Source of the DNA: JAFGRU01 sp016934985
Lineage (GTDB): Bacteria; Desulfobacterota; Desulfuromonadia; Desulfuromonadales; JAAYDE01
Assembly (NCBI GenBank): GCA_963665045.2
Contig: CAXXJQ010000003.1
Location: 620,001 to 684,000 of the forward strand
DNA length: 64,000 bases
Reading direction: 5' to 3'
Shown: positions 45,214 to 56,300 of the stretch, piece after piece
Numbering within the stretch: the stretch's first letter is position 1
How the letters are laid out: each line of letters begins with the position of its first letter
Position numbers and translations under genes: made by a program
The notes under the pieces: model-generated
Databases searched by the model: none
What the model was told of the DNA's origin: nothing
Seen by the model: the letters and a program-made list of their open reading frames with translations, nothing else

Positions 45214-48200
45214 ATGATGGTATTCAAAGCTCATAACCTGACTCTGCTCGCGCGCACGGAATGCCGGCGTCTTGTCGCTGTTTTCTGTCTGTGCGGCGCT
45301 ATCGTCCTATCTTTTCCGCTGATCTCCCGGGGGGAGACGGAGGTGCGGATGTCCAATACCTCCGGCGGCGCCCTGGAGCAACATCTGCCCCTGGATGAAG
45401 GGAGCACCTCCTGGGTCCACGACCCGGTCATCTTCGCCGAGGATGAGGGAGACGTCACCGTAAACCGCGAAGCCGTTGCCAAAGTTGGCAATACCGTCAA
45501 GTTGGACAACCTGGTGCCGGCCATTCACTTTGAATTGGGCAGGATCGACATCCCCGACAACTATGTGAATCTGTTGCGCAAGGTTCTTGGTGATATGCGG
45601 GACCGTGTCAATGTGCGACTGCATTTTATCGGTCATGCCGACTCCCTGCCCCTCGGACCCGAACTGCAGGCTATCTATGGCGATAATGTCGGCCTTTCCA
45701 GGGAACGGGCCGGCAATGTCGCGGAATATTGCCAAAAAGCCTTGAATCTGCCGCCCGAGGCCATTTCCTACGAGGGGCTCGGTTACAGTCAGCCGCTGGC
45801 CGACAACACCAGCGAAGAGGGCCGCGCCCGCAACCGCCGTGTCGAGGTCCAGGTGTGGTACGACGTAATCAGCGAAAAAACGGTTCAGGAAGAGGTTGTC
45901 GTGGCCCGGCCGAAAACCGCCGTCAATCGCGTCAAGGTCTGCCGCACCGAAACGGTCTGTAAGCTGCGCTACAAAGAGGGCCACGCCCACCGGGCGCGGG
46001 TCCGCAATCTCATTATCCCGCTGCGCTACGATCCGGCCGCCTTGCAGGTGTCCGATCCTTTCATCCATCAGGTTCGCCAGGCCATGACCGATCTGGGCGG
46101 CCGGGACAACCTCGTGATCAAGTTCATCGCCTATACCGACAACCTTCCGTTGAGCGACCGTGAGGAACGCATCTACGGCAATCATGCCGGGCTTTCCAAG
46201 GCGGTGGCAAGGCGTGTCGCCCTTGTCATGCAGGAGGCTTTGCAACTGCCCAACGCCGCAATCGACACCGAAGGGCGCGGGGCCTCCCGGCCGTTGGCCT
46301 CCAACCAGACCCAGCAGGGGCGCGCCCTCAATCGCAGGGTGGAAGTGGAATTCTGGTATGACGATCCGCTCCAGGACCTCCCGGATGAGCCGCAGCTTTG
46401 TCCCGATGCCAGCGGTGTCGAATCCGTAACCCGTGTTCACCTGGCCGCATCGGGCCCGATAGAGCCCATCGTTTACCGGGGGGGCAACCCGGTGGTGCCG
46501 GAGGGTTATACGGAACGCCTGCGCCGCATGATGAACGAAGTCCGGGAAAAGAACCGCGTGCGTTTGCGGTTTGTGGGTTATACCGGCAATGAACGTCTCG
46601 ATCGGCGCACCGCTGCCGTGTACGGCGACGATATCTGCCTCTCCCTGGTGCGTGCCCGGCGGGCCATGGAAGCCGTGCGCGAGAAAATGGGGCTCTCCGA
46701 GGAACAGGTGGAGTTTGACGGCCGCGGCTATGTGCAGTCCGACGATGTGGTCAATGCCGGCTTCATCACCTCGGGTGAATCCAGGGTCGAGATCCAGGTG
46801 GTTTATGACGAGCCGGCCATTCTCGATGATTACGAGGGAGTGGAAATTACCCCCATGACCCGCGAAGTCACTCCGGCCAATCCTTTCGCCCTCAATCTCA
46901 TGCGCATCACCGTGGATGGCAAGCCGGTGGACGATCCGGGCAAATGCAGTTCGGATGTGCAGCGCTGTACCGATGTGGCCCTGGAACGGGCTGACATCCA
47001 GTTCAAACACGACAGCCTCAAGCTGGAGCGGCGTCTCAACATTAGCGCCTGGCCGACCACTATTCGCTATCAGGATTTAGGCGAGACGCCTTTCCCCGAA
47101 AACCTGGTGAATTTCCGTCTCTATGCCAATTACCGAAGTTTCCTTGAACGCGGCGAGGTGCGTATTTTCGAGGAGGAGCAGTCGTTGCGGGACGTGCCTC
47201 TTGCCGTGGTTGAGCTCGATGCTGACGGCAGGGCGCAGTGGCGGGCGGAGTTCGCCAAGTTTTCAGCGCCGCTGAAAAGGTTGAAATACCTGGTTCGTGT
47301 CTATGACCGCAAAGGCCGGTTTGACGAAACCAAACCCCAGCCCTTGTGGGTTACCGACACCATCGATACGGAGACGGCCGGGCATGATGTCGATCAGAAG
47401 CTGTTGGCCGGATACGGCGAAAACAGAATTTCCTTGAGTAATATTCCCTTGAGCGGCGGCGCGGTGCAGGCCCAGGGTTCGTCCATTCCCGCAGGTCATG
47501 GGGTGTGGATGGCCGGTTATGCCGTTCCCGTGGATACCCGGGGGCGCTTCGTGGCCGAGGAGATTCTGCCGGAGGGCGTCCATACCGTGGAGGTTGCCGT
47601 TCTCGACGAGTTCGGCAACGGCGAACTGTTCCTGCGCGATCTGGAACTCAAAAAGAGCGACTGGTTCACTGTCGGCATGGCTGATCTGACCCTGTCCGGC
47701 AACCAGACCAACGGTCCGGCCAGTCTGTTACAGCCGGACAATCCCCGTTACAGTGAGGATTTCAGTCTTCAGGGGCGTCTGGCCTTTTATACCAATGGCA
47801 AATTTAAAAACGGCTGGACCGTCACCGGAAGTGCCGATACCCGCGAGGGGACCGTGGAAGAGATTTTCTCCAATTTCATCGAAAAATCGACGGAAGCGCA
47901 GTTACAGCGCATCGATCCTGATTACCACTATCCCACTTTCGGTGACGACGGCACCATGGTCGAGGATGCCCCGACGGATGGCAAGTTCTATGTCAAGGCG
48001 AAAAAGAATGAGACCTACGGGCTCTGGGGTAACTACATGCTCAACTACAGCGATACCGATCTGGCCCGTATCGATCGCCAGCTCTATGGCGCCAAACTGC
48101 ATTACCAGCCCCTCGAAACCACCAGTTTCGGCCAGCCGCGCTATGTTGTAGACGGATTCGGGGCCGATCCGGGCACGGTTTCGGGCACTGATGTGTTACG

Positions 48201-50346
48201 CGGCACGGGAGGCTCTCTCTACTACCTGAGCCGGAAGGATGTTCTGGAAGGTTCGGAAACGCTTCGTATCGAGGTGCGGGACAAAGACTCCGGCCTGGTT
48301 CTGGCGCGGGAAACCCTGACCGCCGGCAGTGATTACGACATCGACTACATTCAGGGGCGTATCCTTCTCTCGGAGGTTCTGCCCTCCACCGCCAGCGACG
48401 ACCTGCTGGTTTCCACCAGCTCCCTGAGCGGCAATCCTGTCTATCTGGTGGTGAATTACGAGTACACACCGGGTGTCGATGACCCGGATACGCTGATTAC
48501 CGGGGGCCGTGCCCATTACTGGCTCAATGATTACATCAAGATGGGGGCTACCGCCTACCGCGATGAGGAAGACGGTGTTGAGAGCACCCTCGGCGGCCTC
48601 GATCTGACTTTGCGCAAATCCTCCTCCACGTGGCTGAGGCTGGAAGGCGGTCACAGCGAAGGCCCGGGGGTGTTTTCCTCGACATCGAATGACGGCGGCT
48701 ACAGTTTCAGCTCTCCGGATGAAGATACCAGCGATGAGGATGTGGCGGCTTCGTCCTATCGTGTCGAGGGTAGCCTTGGTCTCAGCGATATCTGGAAGAA
48801 AGGGCGCGGCCGCATCACTTTCTATCTGCAGGATCTTGAAGCGGGCTATTCTTCACCCGGTCTGTCGACGGAAGACGAAATTACCCAGTTCGGCGGAACC
48901 ATTGACCTGCCCATAAGCGATCATCTTAATGTTCGCATGAAAGCGGATGCACAGAAAAAACCCGAAGGGCTCGACAAGTCGTCCGCTGAATTGAATCTCA
49001 ACTATCGCTTCGCCGACAACTGGACCCTGAGTCCCGGGCTGCGCCACGAGAGCCGCGAGGACAACTCGGAAACCGTGGCCGCGACCCAGGAAGAGGGCGA
49101 CCGCACCGACGCGGTAGTGCGGCTGGCCTATGACTCTCACGCCCGCTGGACGGCCTACAGTTTTCTTCAGCAGACTGTTCAGGCAACCGGTAACCGCGAT
49201 AACAACAATCGCATCGGCGCAGGCGGAAGCTGGCGTTTCAACGACCGCCTCAATCTGCTGGGGGAACTTTCCAGCGGCGATCTGGGCATGGGCGCCAGTC
49301 TGGGCAGCGAATATCTTTATTCCGACAGAACCACCATGTACCTCAAGTACAGCCTGGACAGTGAAAAGGATGACGACGGCCTGCTGACCCGGGAGGGCAC
49401 CATGACCTCAGGTTTCCGCACCCGGTATTCGGAGAGGACCAGCATCTACTTTGAGGAGCAGTACGAACACGGCGATGTCCCCACCGGGCTGGTGCATAGT
49501 GCCGGCGTCGACTTCAAGACCGCCAACCATCTGAATTTCGGGGCCAATCTTGACTACGGCACCCTCAAGGATCCCGACACGGCGGCCGAAATCGAACGCC
49601 GGGCGGCAAGCGTCAGCGCTGTCTACAGCCTTGAAAAATTCAAGATTTCCAGTGCCCTGGAGTATCGGGTCGACAACACCGAGGACGAGGACGACGGCAG
49701 CTGGTCCAAACGGACTGCCTGGCTGTTCAAGAACAGCTTCTCCTATAAGGTCTCTCCCGACTGGCGTTTTCTCGGCAAATTCAATTATTCGGTGAGCGAG
49801 AGTTCGCTGGGCTCAAGTTATAACAGCGACTATACCAAAGCGGTTCTCGGAGGCGCCTATCGCCCGGTCAATAACGATCGCCTCAACGCGCTTTTCAAGT
49901 ACACCTATTTCAATAATCTGCCGGCGAGTGACGACTCAATTTCCAGCAGCAGTTCGAACGTTATCCAGCGCAGCCACATCGGTTCGGTCGACATAATGTA
50001 CGATCTCACTCAACGCTGGACGGTGGGAGGGAAATATGCCTATCGCCATGGCCAGGTGGCCCTGGACAGCGACAACCCCGAATATTACGCCAGTCGTGCC
50101 CATCTCGTCGTGCTGCGGGCCGACTGGCATTTCCTCCACAAATGGGATGCCCTCATGGAAGTGCGGCAGCTCGACCTGCCCGATGCCCAGGACCGTCGCA
50201 GCGGGGCGCTGGTGGCACTGTACCGGCACCTGGGAAATCATTTCAAAGCGGGAATCGGCTACAACTTCTGTGATTTTTCCGACGATCTGACCCAGCAGGA
50301 TTATCGTCACCAGGGCTTGTTTATCAATCTCGTCGGCAAGATGTAG
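45214..50346 (+). CDS. Three OmpA-like domains plus outer-membrane beta-barrel protein (1710 aa)
   Basis: ATG 45214 lies 7 bases after the giant gene; the frame is open upstream but that part overlaps the previous gene. A signal anchor ends near PLISRGE. Three OmpA C-terminal-like domains occupy about residues 98-218, 265-383 and 415-532, each ending with an R-x-x-V/R-x-E-V/I-x-V-x-YD motif (NRRVEVQVWYD, NRRVEVEFWYD, SRVEIQVVYD). The third lacks the classic NRR. A linker of Ig-like strands leads to a barrel from about 820 with alternating short strands (RLAFYTNGKF, TMYLKYSLDSEK, FKISSALEYRV). It probably anchors or exports the giant protein. Confidence 0.82.
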   Translation: MMVFKAHNLTLLARTECRRLVAVFCLCGAIVLSFPLISRGETEVRMSNTSGGALEQHLPLDEGSTSWVHDPVIFAEDEGDVTVNREAVAKVGNTVKLDNLVPAIHFELGRIDIPDNYVNLLRKVLGDMRDRVNVRLHFIGHADSLPLGPELQAIYGDNVGLSRERAGNVAEYCQKALNLPPEAISYEGLGYSQPLADNTSEEGRARNRRVEVQVWYDVISEKTVQEEVVVARPKTAVNRVKVCRTETVCKLRYKEGHAHRARVRNLIIPLRYDPAALQVSDPFIHQVRQAMTDLGGRDNLVIKFIAYTDNLPLSDREERIYGNHAGLSKAVARRVALVMQEALQLPNAAIDTEGRGASRPLASNQTQQGRALNRRVEVEFWYDDPLQDLPDEPQLCPDASGVESVTRVHLAASGPIEPIVYRGGNPVVPEGYTERLRRMMNEVREKNRVRLRFVGYTGNERLDRRTAAVYGDDICLSLVRARRAMEAVREKMGLSEEQVEFDGRGYVQSDDVVNAGFITSGESRVEIQVVYDEPAILDDYEGVEITPMTREVTPANPFALNLMRITVDGKPVDDPGKCSSDVQRCTDVALERADIQFKHDSLKLERRLNISAWPTTIRYQDLGETPFPENLVNFRLYANYRSFLERGEVRIFEEEQSLRDVPLAVVELDADGRAQWRAEFAKFSAPLKRLKYLVRVYDRKGRFDETKPQPLWVTDTIDTETAGHDVDQKLLAGYGENRISLSNIPLSGGAVQAQGSSIPAGHGVWMAGYAVPVDTRGRFVAEEILPEGVHTVEVAVLDEFGNGELFLRDLELKKSDWFTVGMADLTLSGNQTNGPASLLQPDNPRYSEDFSLQGRLAFYTNGKFKNGWTVTGSADTREGTVEEIFSNFIEKSTEAQLQRIDPDYHYPTFGDDGTMVEDAPTDGKFYVKAKKNETYGLWGNYMLNYSDTDLARIDRQLYGAKLHYQPLETTSFGQPRYVVDGFGADPGTVSGTDVLRGTGGSLYYLSRKDVLEGSETLRIEVRDKDSGLVLARETLTAGSDYDIDYIQGRILLSEVLPSTASDDLLVSTSSLSGNPVYLVVNYEYTPGVDDPDTLITGGRAHYWLNDYIKMGATAYRDEEDGVESTLGGLDLTLRKSSSTWLRLEGGHSEGPGVFSSTSNDGGYSFSSPDEDTSDEDVAASSYRVEGSLGLSDIWKKGRGRITFYLQDLEAGYSSPGLSTEDEITQFGGTIDLPISDHLNVRMKADAQKKPEGLDKSSAELNLNYRFADNWTLSPGLRHESREDNSETVAATQEEGDRTDAVVRLAYDSHARWTAYSFLQQTVQATGNRDNNNRIGAGGSWRFNDRLNLLGELSSGDLGMGASLGSEYLYSDRTTMYLKYSLDSEKDDDGLLTREGTMTSGFRTRYSERTSIYFEEQYEHGDVPTGLVHSAGVDFKTANHLNFGANLDYGTLKDPDTAAEIERRAASVSAVYSLEKFKISSALEYRVDNTEDEDDGSWSKRTAWLFKNSFSYKVSPDWRFLGKFNYSVSESSLGSSYNSDYTKAVLGGAYRPVNNDRLNALFKYTYFNNLPASDDSISSSSSNVIQRSHIGSVDIMYDLTQRWTVGGKYAYRHGQVALDSDNPEYYASRAHLVVLRADWHFLHKWDALMEVRQLDLPDAQDRRSGALVALYRHLGNHFKAGIGYNFCDFSDDLTQQDYRHQGLFINLVGKM

Positions 50347-50384
50347 GGAGGGGGAAAAAGATGTTTTGCAGTTTTTCAAAAGGG

Positions 50385-50492
50385 AATGGCCTCGTGCCAC
50401 CCATTCCAAGGGCCGCATAAACCCATCCATGGGCGCTTAGCTGCCGCCATCCGGGCGGCAGAGGCCCTTTCCATGGGTAGCACGAGTCCATT
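50385..50492 (-). repeat. Dispersed palindromic repeat, full copy D (108 bp)
   Basis: AATGGCCTCGTGCCACCCAT at the left pairs with ATGGGTAGCACGAGTCCATT at the right. The reverse complement aligns along its whole length with copy B at 13148-13254. It lies between the barrel gene and the 171-residue exported protein. Confidence 0.85.
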
Positions 50493-50550
50493 GGAACGGA
50501 AAATTTAAAATTTTTAAAGCTTTGACATAAAGGAATGGAAGGTTAACGAC

Positions 50551-51066
50551 ATGAAAAAAATGCTCACAATAATGGTTTCCATGGTTCTCCTCTGCCTCTG
50601 CAGCGCCGTTGTTTTCGGGCAGGACAAAACCAGGGAACAGCTCAAGGGCCTGGATGAGCAGATTCAGGAGATCAAGGGCGATGTCCTGGCCATTGCCACG
50701 GAGTTGAACCAGTTGGAAGAGAGACTCCTCTATCCGTCCAACAGCGAGATCGCCGTATTCATGGCCTTGGCCGAGGGCGGAAAGTTCAGACTTGATTCGG
50801 TGGAGATCCAGGTGGATGGAAAACCCGTCGCCTATCATCTTTACACCTTCAAGGAGTTGGAAGCTTTGCAGAAGGGCGGGGTTCAGCGGGTTTACACCGG
50901 CAACGTCAAAACCGGAACCCATGATATCCAGGTCTCTTTCAAAGGAAAAACCAACGGCGGAAGCGATATCGAACGATCGGAAAATTTCAAGGTCCAGAAG
51001 AAAGTCCGCCCTGCTTTTGTGGAAATCAGACTGGCTCAAGACGAAATCACCCTGAACGACAGGTAG
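50551..51066 (+). CDS. Exported protein of unknown function in Glt-like cluster (171 aa)
   Basis: The signal peptide spans about residues 1-22 (VLLCLCSAVVFG). A coiled-coil segment follows (about 25-60; KTREQLKGLDEQIQEIKGDV, ELNQLEERL), then a beta-rich half resembling an Ig-like fold (VEIQVDGKPVAYHLYTFKEL, GTHDIQVSFKG). I do not recognise the family. The ribosome site GGAAGG and a 3-base gap to the TPR gene place it in the operon. It is likely periplasmic and may bind the TPR proteins or the envelope motor. Confidence 0.75.
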   Translation: MKKMLTIMVSMVLLCLCSAVVFGQDKTREQLKGLDEQIQEIKGDVLAIATELNQLEERLLYPSNSEIAVFMALAEGGKFRLDSVEIQVDGKPVAYHLYTFKELEALQKGGVQRVYTGNVKTGTHDIQVSFKGKTNGGSDIERSENFKVQKKVRPAFVEIRLAQDEITLNDR

Positions 51067-51069
51067 AAC

Positions 51070-53364
51070 ATGTACCGGCTGTTTGTCATTCTCTGCAGTT
51101 TTATATTTCTGGCCTCTCCCGCCATGGCTGTCAGCACCACGGCACCGGAAGAGCTGAAGGATCTCTACCTTGGAGAAACCCTTTTTTACGCTTTTCAGGA
51201 AGAGTGGTTCGAGGCCATTGCGAGACTCGATTCGGAGCTGGTGCAGCATTATGGCCTCGATCAGCCGCAGCTCGATTCGCTGTTTCACCACATTGGCCTG
51301 GCCGAATTCGCCGTTGGTGATTTCGAGCTTGCCTACCGCATGCATCAACGGGCCGGTCGTGCCATCAAAGCGGTCATCAACGGCAATGTTGAGGAAGAGG
51401 TGCGCAACGAAGCCATTTACCGCCTGGCGCGGATCTACTTTCAGAAAGACCAGCCGGTCAATGCTCAGCATGCCCTTGACCGTATCCAGGGCAGGATTCC
51501 CGAAAGCCTGGAAGATGACCTGCCGTTTCTGAGGTCTCAGGTTTATATGGTCAATGGCCGTTTTGACGAGGCTATCAACGTTTTGAAAGAGCTGCAGAGT
51601 GCCAAAAGCCTGAAAGGATTTTCCAGCTACAACCTGGGTATTGCCCTTTTGCGGGTGGGCAAAGTGACGGAAGGGCGCAGCTACCTCGACCAGGCCGGTC
51701 GCGTCACGGGCGACACCAACCTGACCTCGGCCATCAGGGATAAAGCCAATCTCGTTCTCGGCGACAGGTTTCTCGGGGTGGAAGATTTCGACGGCGCCAA
51801 AGAGGTTTTCGACCGGGTCCGCCTCGAAGGACCGTTCTCCAACCGGGCCCTCCTCGGTTCCGGGTGGGCTGACGTCTCGGCCGAGCGTTACGAGCGGGCT
51901 CTGGTGCCGTGGACTATCCTGGTGGAACGCGAGGTGACCAACCTGGCCGTTCAGGAGGGCATGCTGGCGCTTCCTTATGCCTATGGGAAACTCGGTGTTT
52001 ACAGCAAGGCGGCTGTCCTCTACGGGCGGGCTCTCGACGCTTTCGGGACAGAAATCGACAAACTCGGTGCTTCCATCAAAAGTATCCGCGAGGGCAGATT
52101 TGTTGCTGCCCTGGCAAGGGAGGAGCTGAAGCAGGACGCCAACTGGGTGGTCAAGCTGCGTGAGTTGCCTGAGACTCCTGAAACCTATTACCTGCTTGAG
52201 TTGATGGCGTCCCACGATTTTCAGGAGTCGCTGAAAAATTATCTCGATCTGGAACAGTTGCGCAAAAAACTCGGCAACTGGAAGGGGGATCTGAATGCTT
52301 TCGAAGAGCTGGTGGCGCTTCGCCGGACCTATTACGAGCCGCTTCTGCCCGGAATAGACCATCAATTCCGCCAGCTTGATTCGCAGATGAAGCTGCGCCT
52401 GGAACAACGGGATCGCATCGAAAAACGTCTCCACGCCATGTTGACGGTTCCTCGTCCCGATTATCTGGCAACGGCGCATGAGCGGGTCCACCTTGAGCGC
52501 ATTTCCCGCCTGGAAGCGAAGCTGGCTTCCAGGAGTGACGTACCTGCCGACCTCACCAGCCGCATTAAACGTTTGAGAGGCGTGATCGAATGGCAGATCC
52601 GCACAGACTATGACCGGCGCCTGACGGAAGCCTTTAAGCACCTGTATGAGTTGAATCAATACATTGAAAAGCTGCAGCAGCAGTACCATTCTTTCGTGCG
52701 TGTCCGCCAGGCCGCTACCCAGAGTTATGAGGGCTACGATGACCCGATCAGGAGGCAGCGCATCCACATCGCCGAGGCCGAAAGGGAGGTCGGGATCCTG
52801 ATGGCCCGGCAGGGCCATTTACTTGAAGTAATGGCGGTCACTGAACTGACTGAACGGCGGGAACGGCTCGAGGAGTTTCTGGTTAAAGCCCGCTTTGCCA
52901 TTGCCGACAGCTATGACCGTGCCACCAGGGCTCAGGCGGAGGACGAGGTCAAGCAGCAGCAGGAAGAGTTGAAGCAGCAGGAAGAGACAAAGAAACAAGA
53001 CCAGACCCTAAACGAAATCAAGCCCCAGGTCGTTGGCCAGGACCAACAACAGGAACTGAAACAGCCGGAAGCCGGCAAAGAGCAGAGCCAGAGTCCGGGA
53101 GCTGCCCAGCCGCAGATGAGGGGTGAGGAACTTTTACAGGAGCTGAAACCCCGGGAGAAAATCAAGGAGCAGGGTCAGGTTCCGGAAGAAGCCCCGCCAC
53201 AGGTTGAAAGCGGGAACACGTCGGCAGAACCTGAGAAAAGCCGGCAGGAGGTCAACAAGGAGGACCGGGCTCGGGAATCATCAGGCCAGGCGCCTATGGA
53301 ACAGAAACCGAACGGGATACCTGAACAATTGCCGGCAGCGGAAAAGGAAGAGGTGAAGTCATGA
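51070..53364 (+). CDS. Exported TPR protein with Gln/Glu-rich tail (764 aa)
   Basis: A signal peptide (1-20, ending SPAMA) is followed by TPR-like helical pairs over about residues 25-430 (LYLGETLFYAFQEEWFEAIA, AIYRLARIYFQKDQPVNAQH, NLGIALLRVGKVTEGRSYL). A long coiled-coil region covers about 430-620 (QLDSQMKLRLEQRDRIEKRL). The tail is low-complexity Gln/Glu/Lys/Pro. Such periplasmic TPR scaffolds are hallmarks of Glt/Nfs machines in Myxococcus, although orthology to a particular Glt protein is not claimed. The stop overlaps the next start. Confidence 0.82.
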   Translation: MYRLFVILCSFIFLASPAMAVSTTAPEELKDLYLGETLFYAFQEEWFEAIARLDSELVQHYGLDQPQLDSLFHHIGLAEFAVGDFELAYRMHQRAGRAIKAVINGNVEEEVRNEAIYRLARIYFQKDQPVNAQHALDRIQGRIPESLEDDLPFLRSQVYMVNGRFDEAINVLKELQSAKSLKGFSSYNLGIALLRVGKVTEGRSYLDQAGRVTGDTNLTSAIRDKANLVLGDRFLGVEDFDGAKEVFDRVRLEGPFSNRALLGSGWADVSAERYERALVPWTILVEREVTNLAVQEGMLALPYAYGKLGVYSKAAVLYGRALDAFGTEIDKLGASIKSIREGRFVAALAREELKQDANWVVKLRELPETPETYYLLELMASHDFQESLKNYLDLEQLRKKLGNWKGDLNAFEELVALRRTYYEPLLPGIDHQFRQLDSQMKLRLEQRDRIEKRLHAMLTVPRPDYLATAHERVHLERISRLEAKLASRSDVPADLTSRIKRLRGVIEWQIRTDYDRRLTEAFKHLYELNQYIEKLQQQYHSFVRVRQAATQSYEGYDDPIRRQRIHIAEAEREVGILMARQGHLLEVMAVTELTERRERLEEFLVKARFAIADSYDRATRAQAEDEVKQQQEELKQQEETKKQDQTLNEIKPQVVGQDQQQELKQPEAGKEQSQSPGAAQPQMRGEELLQELKPREKIKEQGQVPEEAPPQVESGNTSAEPEKSRQEVNKEDRARESSGQAPMEQKPNGIPEQLPAAEKEEVKS

Positions 53365-56300
53365 GGCTATTCTGCTGTCTCGTCCTGGTGTTGCCGCTGC
53401 TTCTTGCCGCCTGTTCCGGAATCGGCAGGCAGGGGACTATTGCCCAGTTGCGCCGTCAGAGTATCGATATCAAAGAAGAAAAGATCACCGGCGGCCTGGA
53501 AAAGGCCATGCAGAGTTATGAGCGCTTTCTGGCTGAAACGCCAAGTTCGGCCATGGCGCCTGAGGCCATTCGCCGTCTGGCGGATCTCAAGGTGGAAAAG
53601 GAATACGGCTATGTCGGCGACGGCGTGCCGGCGGTGAAAACTACCGCGGCATTGACGGCTCCGGAACCTGCCGAGCGCAAGAGTCTGCCGTTGCCGCAAA
53701 CGCAGGCACTACCCCCCGTTGAGCAGGAGTCCGAGGCTGGTTTCGAAAAGCGGGCCGCCTCCAACCTGGCGCTGCCTGCCACACCGCAACCACCGGCAGA
53801 CGTTATTCAGGGGGGCGATGATTTGGAGAGGGCCGGCCCTCGCGAAGCCATTGTCCTTTATCAGAAGCTGCTCGACCAATACCCCCTGTATGAGCGCAAC
53901 GACCAGGTTCTCTACCAGATGTCCCGCGCCTATGAAGAACTGGGCCGCATTGATGAGGCTATGGTTGTCATGGACCGCCTGGTACGTGAGTACCCGGATT
54001 CCCGTTATATGGACGAGGTGCAGTTCCGGCGGGCTGAATATTTCTTTACCCATCGCAAGTTTCTGGATGCCGAAGAAGCCTACAAAAGTATCGTCGATAT
54101 AGGGGTCTCTTCCTCCTATTACCAACTGGCCCTCTACAAGATGGGCTGGACCTTCTACAAACAGGAGCTTTACGAGGAGGCCCAGCACAAGTTTATCGCT
54201 CTTCTCGATTACAAGGTGTCGACGGGCTATGACTTTGAACAGACCGAAGACGAAATCGAAAGCAAACGTATTGACGACACCTTCCGCGTCATCAGTTTAG
54301 GCTTTTCCTATCTGGGCGGCGCCGAGTCGGTGGTTGAGTATTTCAACAGCTATGGTCACCGCGATTACGAGGACAAGCTCTACGAAAACCTCGGTGAATA
54401 TTATTACACCAAGCGTCGCTACGCAGATGCCGTTGAGACCTACGAGGCTTTCATAAGCCGGAATCATTTCCACAGGAAATCGCCGTTGTTCCATATGCGT
54501 ATTGTCGAGATCAATACGGCCGGCGGCTTCCCAACCCTGGTGATCGAATCGAAAAAATCGTTTGCCGTGAACTATGGTCTCAAAGCCGAATACTGGAAGT
54601 ATTTCGAGCCGTCTGAGCGGCCCGAGGTTATCGCTTTTTTGAAAACCAACCTGACGGACCTGGCCCATCATTATCACGCTCTTTACCAGAATCCCAAAAT
54701 GACTAAAGAGAAAACGGCCAATTTTGCCGAGGCACAACACTGGTACAGGGACTTTATCGCTTCTTTCCCCAAAGAAGGGGAAACGCCTGCCATCAACTAC
54801 CAGCTTGCCGACCTGTTGCTCGAGAACCGCTCTTTTGCAACTGCTGCGGTGGAATACGAAAAGACAGCTTATGCTTACGAAACTCATGAACAATCGTCCA
54901 AAGCCGGTTATGCAGCCGTTTACTCCTACCGGCAGCATCTGGAGACCGCTTCCGAGGAAGAAAAGCGGGTTGTCAAGAAAGAGATTGTCCGCACCTCCCT
55001 GAAATTTGCCGATACCTTCCCGCAGCATGAAAAGGCTGCTATCGTTCTCGGTGCTGCGGCGGATGACCTTTATGTCATGGCCGATTACGAACAATCCCTG
55101 GCCGTCGGGCGTAAGCTTCTGGATCAGTTCCCAGCGGCCGATATCGATGTCAAACGTTCGGCCTGGCTGGTGGTCGCCCATTCCTCTTATGAATTGAAAT
55201 CCTACGCTGACGCAGAGGCAGGCTATGTGCGGGTTCTCGACCTGCTGCCCAAGAACGACGAATCACGATCGGGCCTGTTCAACAACCTTGCGGCATCCAT
55301 TTACAAACAGGGTGAAGAGGCCAGAACTGCCGAGGACTACGGTACGGCGGCCAGGCATTTTCTGCGCGTCGGGGTGATGGCGCCAACCTCCGACATCAGG
55401 GCGACGGCCGAATACGATGGCGCCGCGGCCTTGATCCAGCTCAAGGAGTGGGGCAGGGCGGCGACCGTGCTGATCGCTTTCCGAACCAATTTCCCGGGGC
55501 ACGAATTACAGCCCGAAGTGACTACGAAGATCGCTTATGTTTACCGCGAAGACGGCAAGTTGGCCCTGGCCGCAGGGGAATACGAGCGCATTGAGACCGA
55601 ATCGGACGACCCGGAAATCCGGCGTGACGCCCTCCAGGTGGCTGCGGACCTGTATATGGAGGCCGAGGACAAGGTCAACGCCCTTAAGGTCTACAGGCGC
55701 TATGTCGATTATTTCCCGAAGCCGCTCGATGTGCATGTGGAAACCCGCCACAAGATTGCCGAGATCCTCAAGGAACAGCAAAAACGTAATGAATACCTGA
55801 AAGAGCTTAAAGAGATTGTCTCCCTCGATGCCAATGCGGGCGACCAGCGTACCGACAGAATCCGTTATCTGGCCGCCAGGGCGGCCCTGGAGCTGGCCGA
55901 GGTCGGTTATATCCAATTCACCGAGGTGCGCCTGGTCAAGCCCTTCCAGACCAACCTGAGCAGGAAGCAGAAGCTGATGAAGCAATCGACCCGGGAATTC
56001 AGCCGCCTTATCGATTATGAGGTCGGCGAGGTGACGGCCGCAGCAACCTTCTATCTGGCCGAGATCTACGCTCATTTCAGCAAGGCGCTCATGGAGTCGG
56101 AGCGGCCTGTGCTGGGCTTCGATATCCACCGGGTACAACCCGGCGATACCCTGTCTGCAATTGCCAGACAATACGAAACCAGTGTCGAAAGGATTGCCCG
56201 CGAAAACAACTTGAACAGCTCCGGAATCATCGCCGCTGGGAAAAAGCTTAAAATACCTCGTGGGTTGAACCCCGTGGAGCTTGAGGAGTACGAACTGGCC

